Shown here: in pieces, positions 13,079 through 24,330 of the stretch | Numbering within the stretch: the stretch's first letter is position 1 | How the letters are laid out: each line of letters opens with the position of its first letter | Origin: Ephydatia muelleri | Lineage: Eukaryota > Porifera > Demospongiae > Spongillida > Spongillidae | Reading direction: 5' to 3' | Assembly: GCA_013339895.1 (NCBI GenBank) | Contig: JABACO010000023.1 | Coordinates: 812,779 to 876,778 of the forward strand | Length of the DNA: 64,000 bases | Notes under the pieces: generated by a model | What the model saw: only the letters and a program-made list of their open reading frames with translations | Told to the model about the DNA's origin: nothing | Databases searched by the model: none | Made by a program: the position numbers and the translations under genes

Positions 13079-14549
13079 ACTTGACGCAACGTACACGTGA
13101 ATATGGACTGTGAGAAACTGAGAATGTATCCAAGCACTCCCGCTCAGGAGGGAGGTCCTTGCGCTCCTCAGCTATAACATTCTTGGGTTCAAGATAACAC
13201 ACCTTGTCATTGAAATGGTTCGAGTAACAAACAGTTAAATCCTAGCAAAGGGTCACCTCTTCGCTCTGAATCTCCGCATGGATTGGGACACCGTCTTGAT
13301 TCTGTGCACTGGCTTGGGCCCCATTCTGAACCTCTCCTCCATGGTACTGAACCTCTGCAATCACTTGACGTCCTCCTTGATCCGCTGTGCTAGTGACCTG
13401 GGGTGGCGTTTGTACCGAAGTATGGATTTTATTGTGTGTGTGTGTGTGTGTACATGTTTTGTGGTTGTGTGAAGTATACGTGTGTAAGTGTGTATACATG
13501 TGTGTGTATATGTGTGTGTATATGCGTGCCGTGTGTTTATGTGCACACGTTAGTGTGTGTGCGTATTGTAGTATGCATAGGGTTATAGCGTATTGTAGTA
13601 TGCATAGGGTTAGCGTATTGTAGTATGCATAGGGTTAGCGTATTGTAGTATGCATAGTGAGTTCATACAACATGCATATGTATGTACAATGCGTAAGCAT
13701 TACATTATGAAGACGTCAGCGTACAACCAAGCTTTGTTACAACAAAACTCCCCCCCCCTCCCCCCCCCACACACACACCCATTGTGCTGCAAGTGTGAGG
13801 TAAGATTTAAGCATCAGGTGCCATCTAGACGTGCCCCATTGGGAAGATGGGATCTTGGAAGGCCTGTGGCGTCATTTGCACTCACCTGCTCTCCTTCAGT
13901 GCTGTGATGGGTCAGCAAGGTCTTGAGGTTTGTCTGTGAGTTGTTACGGATGTCGTACAGTGGAAACCGCAACACCTGCAATATGCCAGCATGCAGATAG
14001 GGTATCGCTTCCGTTTCACGCGCGTACATACCATAGAGGATTCCAGCTGTTGGAGGTCGTACTCGTACTGACTTCCTTCACGCTTTACAGGTCTGAACTG
14101 TCTAACGTTCGTCAGAACAGGATTGCTCTGCGTTATTCATACAAAGAAATAAACAGAAAGGATGGAGCTGTAAGAAGGCTAGCGAGAGGTTTATGCGCGC
14201 TTTGCGTTGATACATGCATGCAGACAGATACTTCGGCCTATGTACATTAAAGCAACACACAGACACTCACATACACACACGCACTCACATACACACACAC
14301 ACCCACGCGCGCACACACGCGCGTACACACACAACACACACACACATGTACACGCACAACACACGTACACACATGTACACGCACTCACATACACACACAC
14401 CCACGCGCACACACACACACATGTGCACACAACACACGTACACACATGTGCACACAACACACGTACACACACAACCACACACATGTACACGCACAACACA
14501 CGTACACACACACACATGTACACGCACAACACACGTACACACACACACA

Positions 14550-14610
<61 letters not shown>

Positions 14611-14743
14611 GCGCGCGCGCTTAACGACCCTGGCTTACAATCTCTTCGTCGCCACTTATTGAGATGGGCGTATCCACAGAGATAGCTTTGCGCATTTTGC
14701 GACTTTGGTTGCGAATTTCACTTCCAGTGAAGGCCTTTGCCAT
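9220..14743 (-). CDS. PLA2G6-like: PLA2G6-like patatin/ankyrin phospholipase, copy B (single frameshift)
   Basis: Same family and exon pattern as copy A. Exons: 9220-9444, 611-924 and 125-210 of the next blocks (9611-9924, 10125-10210), 10269-10422, 10581-11132, 11639-11839, 12393-12482, 12635-12691, 13095-13181, 13257-13397, 13886-13975, 14032-14127 and 14639-14743 (ATG 14741-14743). DGGGMKG, GTSTG and [11 protein letters not shown] are intact, with ankyrin-like [11 protein letters not shown] and LSPLHQAVL. The patatin exon is 552 bp. Its counterparts in A, C and E leave remainder 1 when divided by 3 and this one leaves 0. The reading frame slips around 11060-11080, between GANIKAQ and TPLQVCSNQ. 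The summed exons are one base short of a whole number of codons, which fits a 1-bp deletion. Either B is a recent pseudogene or the assembly has a base error. Confidence 0.85.
9960..10122. repeat. CA-rich tract in copy B intron
   Basis: Interrupted CA/CACATG repeat between the exons at 9611-9924 and 10125-10210. Its 3' edge is only a few bases from the splice donor. It reads TG-rich in sense. Confidence 0.85.
11158..11620. repeat. Two adjacent minisatellites in copy B intron
   Basis: Three copies of a unit of about 43 bp (GTCATGTGATCTTTAGTGCT plus flank) at 11158-11290. Three copies of a related 45-bp unit (ATTCTAGTGTGCAGGTCATG plus flank) follow at about 11375-11520, then decayed copies. 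Both share GTCATGTGAT and may derive from one ancestor. Confidence 0.85.
12015..12320. repeat. (CA)n with CAGA variants in copy B intron
   Basis: About 300 bp of CA with interspersed CAGACA and CATCCACAGA blocks, the latter at about 12067 and 12173, so a segment was duplicated. It reads TG-rich in the sense of copy B. Confidence 0.9.
12990..13078. repeat. (CA)n tract, about 85 bp
   Basis: Nearly pure CA immediately 3' (in sense) of the copy B exon 13095-13181. It is (TG)n in sense. Confidence 0.95.
13434..13660. repeat. (TG)n tract followed by a minisatellite of about 25 bp
   Basis: Plus-strand TG/TATG to about 13560, then four copies of GCGTATTGTAGTATGCATAG plus GGTTA. Both lie in the copy B intron between 13397 and 13886. 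Confidence 0.85.
14261..14609. repeat. (CA)n/CACGTA compound repeat
   Basis: About 350 bp of CA with ACACGTACACACATGT and ACGCGCGC variants, in the first intron of copy B. The alternating purine-pyrimidine make-up favours Z-DNA. It is TG-rich in sense. Confidence 0.9.
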
Positions 14744-15009
14744 TCTCCACCGTTCAAAACACTCGATGGTAATGTAGTTAATAAGACTTGACGTCCGTGC
14801 TCAGCTTAGTAAAGCTAGCTGGGAGGAAATAACGCGGCACGTGCTGAAACAGCAAGAGCTAAATTCAGCTGCTGCGCTGGTGGGATTTGGAGTGCATTAG
14901 GAGATCATGCGACAGTGAACAAAACGTCTTGCACATTTTGAGATCGAAAATAAATAATGGTTACAAAAATTAATAAATACATTTATGTCGGCTTGAAATT
15001 GTTTCCTGA
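14744..15009. other. Intergenic region between copy B and the P450 gene
   Basis: Only 266 bp separate the copy B start codon from the P450 stop codon, so the copy B promoter and P450 3' UTR share this space. No repeat is visible. Confidence 0.6.
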
Positions 15010-15250
15010 CTACACATCGATAAAGGCAACGTTCACCGCTCTGTCTGGAATGAGAAACAAACGCAGTGTCATCCGAATAGGTGCAGGATCTGAATACACG
15101 AGGCGAAAGTTTCGGACTATCTGCGACACCGCAATATGCAACTCCAATTCAGCCACTCGTCTACCTGTGGCAAAAATGCACATACACATGGATAACTATC
15201 TGATTATCACATAACATGCACGCACCACGTGACTCTACTGGAAGCGTGCA

Positions 15251-15286
<36 letters not shown>

Positions 15287-15417
15287 ACATACATACACAT
15301 GCGCACACATACACACACAATACACACGCACAACACACACATGCACGCACACATGCACACACACATGCACACACACATGCACGCACACACACAACACATG
15401 CATACACACACCACACA

Positions 15418-15511
<94 letters not shown>

Positions 15512-18500
15512 CTTATAACATACCAGCACACATTCGGGGACCAAATCCAAATGGAAGTGAAGCAAATCTCTCTGGATAGCTACAGCCATCTCTGTTCCAT
15601 CTTTCTGGTAGAAACTTGTGTGGCTCTGGAAATATGCTTGCCATTTGTCCAATAACCACGTTTGGGAGGACAACATATGTCTGTGAGGAAAGGGGAGGAG
15701 CCATTAAGGTCATGCTATGAGGATGTGGGTTAGGGATTGGGGGTGTGGTTGTGAGTATCCACTTACCCCAGCTGGGACCTCATACCCTGATAGCTCTGTA
15801 GGCCTCTGTAGTTGTCTTGTGTTGGCTGGAGTAACTGGACACAGTCTGGGGACCAGAGAGTTCGTGCTTGTCATTTAACCCACAGAGAAATTACCCAATC
15901 CAGTTCCTTATATATAAATTCGTACTCCTATTTCTTTGCTTCTTTGCTTTCCTCCAGCAAAATCTCCCTACCACCCTCCCCTTTTATCCCTAACCCACTC
16001 TTTTTGGTGCACACCTCAAAGTCTCTTTGATGCACCCCCTGAGGTAGGGCATGGCGTTTATGTGCAAGGGAGTGATCATCTCGTCTTTTCCCACCACACT
16101 GGAGATCTCCTGCCTTAGAGTCTCCTGTGCTGAAGGGTTGATGGCTAGGTTGTATAGACACCAGGTCAGCGTGTAAGATGTCTGTTTTGGACAAAGCAAC
16201 CAATAGTCATTATCTGACTTAAACATCTTATAGTACATTCACAATGAAGGCATTGTTGTGTTTTAAATGTGAAAGTCAGGACATGCTACACTGTATTGCG
16301 ACTGACATTGATCAGTTGACGGGAATGTATACAATGCTAGCATGCGATGCTCAGAAATCAGCTTCTCCAACACATTCAACTTTGTTTCTTAGTTTATTCA
16401 GGTTACATATGGATTAGTTTAGACACATATTATTATGTGGAGCATTAAATGGAATCGTGGGGATTGAAAATAAATTATTTTTAGAAGAGTTTGCTACAAC
16501 GTGTATTCATTTTTTTTTTCACAAACCAATAACTCTGATACACACAATAGTCTTCCTGTTATCATGTTGACCAGCTCCTAAATAGCCAATATTTTATGGG
16601 CAAAAAATAATAATAACATTGATATATTTGAGTACGCACTTGTGCTCCAGAGTGTCCCTATATGCTACAAAGCTGGTCACAGTCATCAGTTACATGTATG
16701 AATTAATGTTTTTCATTAAGTGAGCTCTGATATTCACCTGAAGTGGCTTGATCTTGCCAATTCAGCTTTTAATTCTAAAATTAGTTTATATTTTTAGAGG
16801 TCCAAATATGTCATGCCTCTGCATTGTAAATTAAATCCATCGCATTTTATCTTTGATTCTCACAATGTGATGCTCCCTTCCCCAACTTGAAGTCAAAAAT
16901 CCGTATTTGGTTAGTTAGTATATTATATTATTTAATTGTGGCGCATTTTACATTGTTTTAATCAAAAGGCTTGTGGAGAAAGTGATATAACAAATGTTGA
17001 CATTGACTGAAGATTTTTTTTTTACGAGGCCAACTACATAATAAAATTGCTGTAACTGTGTGCTATAGTTGTGCCGGCTGCAAAAGTGCAGCCACTGCAG
17101 CTTTTTACACACTGGAACTAAGGATTGTGTATACCAAGAAGGCAGTTCTCGGACTCAGTATGTGATCACGCGATGCCTTGCAAAGCAAGACAGGAGATAG
17201 AATGCCCAATATGGGCATTTACCTAGGTGCAAACAGCAATGTTTTGCTGGACAATAAACATGATGCTCAGAATAATATATAAGCCTTGGGATAAGCAGCT
17301 GCCTGGTACAATTGGGGTTAAGTGCACATGCAATGATGCCATGAAAGGCACTCCTTATATCTAATACGATGATAACATAGTACAACTGCATTTCAAGGGG
17401 TTGTCGCTATCACTGCATGGTAACAGAGTCAATGGATATAAGGTGAAACCATATATTGTCACCTCATCAACATTAACAGGTGATCAATTCTTAGCTGTAA
17501 TGCATTAATGTATGCGCTCATATAAAGGGAAATACTTCGACATACATTGATTCCAATATTATTGCTCATCCTTTCAATTAATTACTTTGACTTACTGTGT
17601 CAATCCCTCCGGCCATCATGTGTATGGTGTTAACGGTTGCCTCCTTCATGCTGATCTTCTCATCCTTCAGCATGAATGACATGAAATTGTGCTTCTCGCC
17701 CTCATCCTCATTCTCCAGTTGGACAGCCCTTTCCTCCACGTGCCTATGGGCCAGCTGATATATGTGCTGCCCCAGTCTCCTGAGCTCCAGCCAGTCTCTT
17801 GTCTTCCATATCTTGTACAGGGGTGGCTTGTACCGCATACGCTGTGTGACAGAGAGTATGCTCTGTGCAGAAGTGATAAATTCGTCAATGTCTTTAGGCA
17901 CTTCTCTAGGGCCTAAGCAACCAAGTCGCTTGTTTAGCAAGAAGAGGCACACGCCTTGGGGTGAAAAAAAAGTGTGTTAGAAGTGTATTATTAGTTTAAC
18001 GTTTTATTTAATTAAAGTAGGATTGTTAAAAAAAAAAGCCAAGCTAAACATGGGCAACAGAGGAATTTAAAGTAGCAGAAATGGGCTTTCAACAATTTAA
18101 ACTGAAACTGTGAACAAGAAAAACTTTAAATTGTATTTTTTTAAAAAGGTCTTGCAGAATCCTTTGGTAACATATCTGATACTCTCTCGGCATTAATAGG
18201 ATGGGGTAGGACCATCAGAAAACCTTGTTTTTATTTGGGAGGGGGGTGAGATGATATTGTATAAAAGTGTTTTTAATAATAATAATTAGATCTGGAACAC
18301 TTTTTGAAGAACTTACTTTCAAATGACCATCTGAAAATATAAGGAGAAATGTCACAGATCTGCATTGTGATGTTGTGTCTGTCTCTTCGTATGATGTCAA
18401 GAAAATCCAAAGTAATGAGATTGAAGTCTTTCCAGTACCCAGCTACTCTCTGTGGCACCATGGTGAACTTGGAGATTGGTTTCCTTTGGCGCAGCCAGTC

Positions 18501-19560
18501 CTCACCATTCCTGAAATATAAAACAACTTGAGTATGAAAAATTATGACATATGTGTGAAGTTTGTATCTGTGCATCTATTTCCACACAATACACTGATGT
18601 ACAAAACGCATGTGTTTAGCATTAATTCAGTGTGCTTCTCACATCAGGCTGCTATATATAATTATCAACCGGAGTTTTTGTATTATCAGTAAGTGAGTGC
18701 AGGTTTACGTTGCGCAGCGCTGTTAGCCTCATGCGCTTTCTGGATAAGCTGTAAACTTAACAAATCATTCGGCAAAAATAATGAATCGAAAAACCGGGGC
18801 ATTTGTTATACTCTATCATTAGCAAACCTGTTATTAATTCATAACCGCGAAATTTACAGTTGTCAAAAATGAGACAACAGAGGAATTTTAAGAAGCAGAA
18901 ACGGGCTTTAAACTTAAGCCACGAACAAGAAGCACTTCAAGGGTCTTGAATTCTTTGGTAACAACAGTAAACGCGCAAATATGGGTATTAATCGGGTAAC
19001 AACCACAGAAACAATAGATGTTATGAATAGCAGAGGTCACGTCGGATCAACGGGAAACGAACTGTCAAACTACCACAACACCACAAGTGCGCCTTCTGAA
19101 GCTGCAGGTCACTCGCGTACTCGCGTCGCTCACGCGCGCGGTCACAGTAGTGTGTCGCATGATATTGCATACGCAGGGTTAACAAAAAGGGCTATGCTTA
19201 CGAGAGGAAAAGTCCCATCGGTAACTGCAGCTCCTCCGTCATCATCCGTGTCCACAAATCGCTGATAGGGACCCTTACCGGACACCGCCCCTCCGACCGA
19301 AAGGTCTTTTCGGCGTCTTCGGGCATATGAGCGACCACAAAGGCAGGCAGTTGAGGATATTTATCCCGGTACAATTTACCGTACTTCTCCAGCCTCTCCT
19401 GCTGCAGATCGAATAGTTCCATGTGCTTGCCCGTCCTTGTCAAGGTGGTCCACAGCGACCCGATCAGAGGGAGCTGTAGAGGTCCAGGAACGTCTGCAAA
19501 GGCGCTCGTTCGCACGTTACGACGAAGGATATGGTAGAAAAATTTGGAAACTAATGCCAT
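15010..19560 (-). CDS. Mitochondrial-clan cytochrome P450
   Basis: Heme monooxygenase that would act on the inner mitochondrial membrane with adrenodoxin as electron donor; substrate unknown (family members act on sterols and secosteroids). Seven exons join in frame: 19202-19560, 18317-18510, 17596-17954, 16015-16181, 15767-15845, 15524-15680 and 15010-15164. Total 1470 bp, 489 aa, with conserved GT/AG borders. The N-terminus ([20 protein letters not shown]) is basic and amphipathic like a targeting peptide, followed by [13 protein letters not shown]. The I-helix is AGGIDTTSYTLTW, the K-helix KETLR then [10 protein letters not shown], the PERF-region FLPERW, and the heme loop [10 protein letters not shown] with the cysteine ligand. 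The run [15 protein letters not shown] is typical of the CYP11/24/27 group. An in-frame ATG nine codons upstream (19585-19587) is an alternative start. Confidence 0.93.
15253..15508. repeat. (CA)n compound tract in P450 intron 6
   Basis: About 255 bp of CA with CATGCACACA interruptions, ending 15 bp from the exon 15524-15680 donor. It reads (TG)n in sense. Confidence 0.95.
18045..18175. repeat. Interspersed repeat, copy 1 (P450 intron 2)
   Basis: Shares a stretch of about 110 bp with 18865-18965: CAACAGAGGAATTT, GAACAAGAA, a CTTCAA/CTTTAAA block, GGTCTTG and CTTTGGTAAC in the same order and orientation. The pair was either duplicated locally or belongs to a dispersed family. Confidence 0.6.
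18865..18965. repeat. Interspersed repeat, copy 2 (P450 intron 1)
   Basis: Counterpart of the repeat at 18045-18175, in the neighbouring intron. Similarity is clear by eye but imperfect. Confidence 0.6.
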
Positions 19561-20705
19561 TGAAAATCCTTCACTAGATGTGAGCAACGGAAAGATGACC
19601 TTTCAGCTCAGCCCATCTGGTCTATTCATCACGTGACTTTTGATGAAATAACTATACCATATACATGTACACGGCGGTCTGCTCTGCGTGGAAACTAGGC
19701 CCTACGCCCCAAAATATTGGCGTCGCCCCATAGCAACGAACCTAGCAACCGATGTCCTTTAGAACCAGCTGTGCAAGAGGTATATGAAACGTAATAACAC
19801 CTAAAAGCCATACTAGCAGTGACAAACACATCTGACCTTTATTGTAGGCATTAATCACGTGGCCTGGCATTGCGAATTGTCGGCTCTGGTTCTTCGACAC
19901 CTATTCACTTGCGCACGGTGAACACCGACCGCGTGTGTTCATAAAACGATAACGACGCTCGGTGACTGAGATGGAACATGCCAAAATCACCACGGTAAAG
20001 TTAGTTGAATGTACTGTCGTTTTTTGGTATAGTTTAACGGTAACGAATTTTCTGAAGTAGTTTTTCAAGCCTTTGGAAATCCACCATTTTTGTGTCTTTT
20101 TGGGGGTGGGGCGCAATGAAGTTTGGTTTTACATTTGACTTCATGTTAATGTGTATATAGATTGAGCTTGAACTGCATGAATTACGTATTCTTTACTCTC
20201 ATAGCTGGAGGGGGGATGGCAGCTACCAATTGTGACTCAATACTTCACAAGTGTTCTTTCACTATGCACATCAGGTTCTGCATGCGGTCTTTGATACGAC
20301 CAAATGCCAAGCCAAGTCGATCAAAAGTTGGCATGGATTGACTCATCCCCCTGTTCACCTAGGAGGCCAAAGCCAACATGGTTAGTATTTGCCCACTGCA
20401 GAGTATGGTCTCCAATAGGTGTGGGACTGTTGCCTCAGGGAACTTTGACATTTGACCGGCTACCTCTCCAGAGTGGGGCAGTTTTTCTTGTGCCATCTTT
20501 GATATAGATATGCACAGAGACTGGATGTTAGGTACCTGTAAATGTTTAAGTTGTATGAATTATTCACATACACATGCATAGCACATGTACACTTTACCTT
20601 CAATGCCTTGTGTACATGGTTGCCAATAAATGCTCCCCCTCCAAAATACTGCTGTCGTAACACCAAATGATTGCAATGCTTGTCAAGTGTCTTGACAAAG
20701 GGCCC
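19561..20705. other. Region upstream of the P450 gene
   Basis: Presumed promoter side of the P450 gene. Only short unconvincing ORFs are present, and I see no repeat or gene here. Confidence 0.5.
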
Positions 20706-20943
20706 TTAACTCTTTGAACGCCAAGTGCATATATAAATACATGCGAGAATTATCTGCCTCACCATTCATGCAGTGCTGTGTGTTGTACCATTGTAGATGC
20801 ATGGAAGTACAATACTGACATGCATGTAACCCCATAGTCATACAAGTATATGGTCGTGGTGTAAGCACATTTTGTGTGCTCGTTATAACCCGCTGGCATC
20901 TTTTGTTGCAATAACCCATAATATGAACTAGCAAAAGATTGGT

Positions 20944-20991
<48 letters not shown>

Positions 20992-21286
20992 GGGGGTGAA
21001 CAAGTATGATGTACTACACTGATCTGGGCTACGCATTCTTGTTCTTGGAGTATTGTAGTGATGCATTAGTGAAGTCAAGTGAGGTCATCTGAATAATGGG
21101 GTTCTTTAGCCAGTGTGAGAGGATACATAATTACTTTGTACATGTACTTAAAAGGTTACAAGTGCAGCAAGCATTTGCATGCATCATAAAGTTGTGACTG
21201 ATTAACACATTTTTGCATGCATCTAAATCATGCATGAATGGAGTAATGGTTGCATGCATATACGCACTTGGCATTCAAAGAGTTAA
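20706..21286. mobile_element. piggyBac-like non-autonomous element (573 bp)
   Basis: TTAA at 20706-20709 and 21283-21286 flanks an element with long inverted termini. The left end is CTCTTTGAACGCCAAGTGC. The right end, read inward on the other strand, is CTCTTTGAATGCCAAGTGC, and pairing continues into GTATAT. TTAA duplication plus inverted repeats starting with a C/T-rich hexamer is the piggyBac pattern. There is no transposase ORF. The interior includes a G run at 20941-20991. Confidence 0.8.
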
Positions 21287-21399
21287 ACACCTTCACTGTG
21301 TATTGCCTGTAATTTATAGCACTTTTATGATTTAGGTATAGAGAGAGCTCTACCTCCACTTCATTCCATGTAGATGTTCTACCTGGTCCTTAAAGAGAT

Positions 21400-22540
21400 C
21401 AAGTCAGTGGCGGATACGGGGGGGGCAAACCCGGCCTATGCCCCCCCTAACTAATAAGGATACGCCTCCTGTCCATTCTAATGAATTTAATTACATGTAC
21501 GCACTGTCGTAGCTCGTGCAGGCCTAGACCTGTTGTGCGTGTTAAATATCACCCCTGACACGTGGCCCTTTTTCTATTGTGCTTTTGAGCGTTCAGTCCG
21601 TATATTGCGAATTTCAATTGCCGTCAGGAAAGTAGTAGATCGCCGTCATCCGGATCCCATGGCTAAGCGTCAGCTGACTATTGCTGAGTGTTTGCGGCGA
21701 GCAAAAAGTGAATGTGCCAATGAATCATTAATCATACGAGCGAGACTTTACAAAATTCATTATGTAGCGAAGAAAGCAGAGTCCACTCTTGAGTGCCTTC
21801 CAGACCCTGATTTGGCAAAGTTTTATAGTGATGATCTGCCTTTTCCACAAGCATTTCATCAAGAGATTGCGCTTTGGAAAACCATGTGGAATAATTCCCC
21901 TATTAAACCAAACTCTCTTGTCACAACCACAGCAGACAGAAATGCATCCCTACCATGTTCCCAAAGAATTCTTTGAAACATTACACCAATTAGAAGTTAT
22001 TCACGTTCACGGCTTCATTTAATATTGTTGAAACCCCCTTTCCTGCTACCTAACATTCCTCTGCTGCCTCATTTAGTTGATTTTGGACAATTCTACTTTA
22101 TTCCGGCGTTAATCGGTTAAGCTACTGCTATTGACCTGTGTAACGTGGAAAGAGCTAATTCCTCTTTGAGATTTATTAAAAATGTCTATCACAGCACTAT
22201 GGGAGAAGACAGATTTAATGCGTTAATGTTATTGTATGTGCACAAAGATATTGAACTTAATATTGATGCTATCATTGACAGCAAATACGCTCGGAGGATG
22301 CTTTTAATTGACCCTATTTGTGAAGTGTGACTGTTGTAATAGGTATCTTTAATCATTTGTATCCGTGAGTACATGTTTTATAATTTCCAAAAGTGCAAAA
22401 ACAAAAACCCAGTGGCTAGGGTTTGGGGGCGGTGCTTACTGCGCTTTCCCAGACACCCTGGCAAGTTTGGAGGGGCACGCCCCCATTCCCATCCCTATAA
22501 GCCCCCCCTAACACAAAATCCTGTATCTGCCCCTGCAAGT
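21400..22540 (+). mobile_element. hAT-type DNA transposon relic with 5-bp target duplication
   Basis: CAAGT at 21400-21404 is repeated exactly at 22536-22540. Between them the element starts CAGTGGCGGATACGGGGG and ends TCCTGTATCTGCCCCTG, which are imperfect inverted repeats. The interior holds hAT transposase fragments. It is 1131 bp long, far shorter than an intact hAT element, so most of the transposase has been deleted. Confidence 0.75.
21658..22330 (+). pseudogene. hAT transposase fragments
   Basis: An N-terminal piece starts at ATG 21659 (MAKRQLTIAECLRRAKSE) and loses frame near 21975. A C-terminal piece (about 22140-22330) contains VERANSSLRFIKNVYHSTMG and a downstream LLYVHKDIELNIDAIID, the signature of the hAT C-terminal dimerisation region. 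The catalytic middle is missing. Confidence 0.7.
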
Positions 22541-22602
22541 GCCACATGGAGATTGGTGACGCTGTCACCAGCTGTCACCAGCAGCAAAAAGCTGGATACA
22601 CA

Positions 22603-22653
22603 GGTGTTATCATAGATATTATAGTTATCTAACTATAATATCTATGGTGTTAT
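22603..22653. repeat. 36-bp perfect palindrome with flanking direct repeat
   Basis: CATAGATATTATAGTT (22611-22626), four loop bases, then its exact complement (22631-22646). GGTGTTAT precedes the left arm and recurs at the right end, overlapping the arm by one base. It looks like a minimal foldback insertion. Confidence 0.55.
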
Positions 22654-22659
22654 GGACTG

Positions 22660-24330
22660 AATTGGGTGTGGCAACATTGACAATCTGAAAGGTCATTTTG
22701 AATGTTCCACCTCCCTTGTCTCCTCCAATCTTCAACCAGATCTCATTGGCTGGTATAAACCCTTTATGCCAGGTAAGTCTGCCAGTTCTGCAACCATGTA
22801 GTAACAACCTTCATTTTCTTACTATTACACTGTCTTACCTTTCATTCCCATCTAAGAGCTGCACTACTTTATCCACCAGATGTGGAATGAATACCAAAGG
22901 AGCGCCTTTTATTTCCTCTCCACCAGATGAAATTGTAAAAGAAAACACGGTTATTTCTCCTTTGAGGTTATCACCAACAATTTTGCTGGAAGTGTGGCCT
23001 GCATCCTTTCCTCACCAGCCAGACAGATGCCTGGCGATTTGAGCCACCTGAAACACCAGGGAGTTATGTTGTGATATACTGCCTTAGAAGCCTCAGTTTA
23101 TTCCAAGGTATGGCAAGCTCAGCCTTAGTGGCCAATACCTCAGCTGCCCCAGCTCAATTGATGATGAGATTCCTGCCTTATCCAACAAAGATCGCCTCTC
23201 TTCATCACTCAGGATGCGGACCTCCTTTTGGATAAGAGCTGACGCTTCTCCACCACTGACAATGCCTCGGCATTTTCACAGTCCATGAGCAGGCAGCTGT
23301 GGTTTCTTGGTGAGCTCTGGTAACATGCATGAATGTCATTGGCTAAAGTGTGCATAGATATTATGTAACCTCAGTCAAGTCAATGACATTCACTTAAATG
23401 TTCCTCCTGTAGGAAGTTGTATGATGCCTATGTCAGGACTGGTAGAGATGGCCCTCTTCAGCAATCCCGCTGCTTGCTTCTCCTTCTCAGGTGTAAGTGA
23501 TGGTAGTCACCAGCCTTAACATTCCTGCTGCAGTCTGTACAATGTACCAAAACATCCAATAGCAGGAGTATCACATTGGCGCTGGTCTGACATGGGAGGA
23601 AACCAATTAGGGACCACCCTCAGAGCAGCAGGGACAATTCACAGCGCTAGATGCTGCCATCCACTTTTGGAGGCACTTGGCACACACCAGTGCACCTCAC
23701 TGCAGTTCCAGTGGCCGTGAGAGGATGTTGGAGCACACTGCACACTTCAGCTCCTTAGCATCAACTGGGACTAGGCTCACATAAGAGAACTGGAGTAGGG
23801 GCAATCTTCTCAAGATGAGCTATGAGTAATTAGGTGTGACGCCTGCCTGACGGCCTCTACCAATTAACTGTTGGCCTCCTCGTGTCCACTTGAGCATGCA
23901 CGGAACCTGAACACCATGATGTCATATGTTTACCAAATATGTACTGTTTACCTTGCATTCATGATCTGTATATATATTTTTGCCATCCAAATAGGATCAC
24001 TGGACATTTGTGGTGCACTCCCTTTGTGATGGCACAGATGGTCCTCTGCATTGAGAGCTTACAGTGCATGCAGAACATCTCAGGGTGAATGTTGACATCA
24101 TCCCCAGATGTGTCAATGTCAAATGCTATTTTCAGCTCAGCAGAGAATGCCTTGCACTCACGCTTCTTTGCCCTGTACTTCGTTATCCTCTGCCCACAAT
24201 GTATGGGAATTTGTTGGTTGTGGTAATGCATACCTCCTTCTAAAACTGTATGCGCATGCAAGCTATGAGGGATGTCAATTGTGCGCATCGAGTGGACATG
24301 CCAGGAAAGGGGGTGCAGTGTTTTAGTTTG
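22660..24330 (-). pseudogene. RAG1 N-terminus-like locus, decayed
   Basis: Several blocks in RAG1 order on the minus strand. (1) About 24100-24230: QIPIHCGQ, then KKRECKAFSAELKIAFDID. (2) About 24054-24100: VNIHPEMFCMHC, matching the RAG1 H-P-x2-FC-x2-C zinc motif. (3) 23640-23765: a RING-like segment, LKCAVCSNILSRP then VCAKCLQKW and CPCC. A TGA (23697-23699) replaces an expected zinc cysteine. (4) About 23500-23580: a second Cys/His cluster, HCTDCSRNVKAGDYHH. (5) 22660-23000: DAGHTSSKIVGDN, VFSFTISSGGEEI and EIWLKIGGDKGGGTFKMTFQ, with a 60-bp GT-AG intron (22779-22838). Stops and frame changes between blocks show decay. Similar RAG1-N-terminus proteins are known from mobile elements (N-RAG-TP in molluscs). 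The acidic catalytic residues of the RAG1 core are not evident. Confidence 0.7.

Noticed and set aside
20304-20507. 67-codon ORF in the P450 upstream region
   Set aside because: Short, no motif, no splice context, and no repeat relationship seen.
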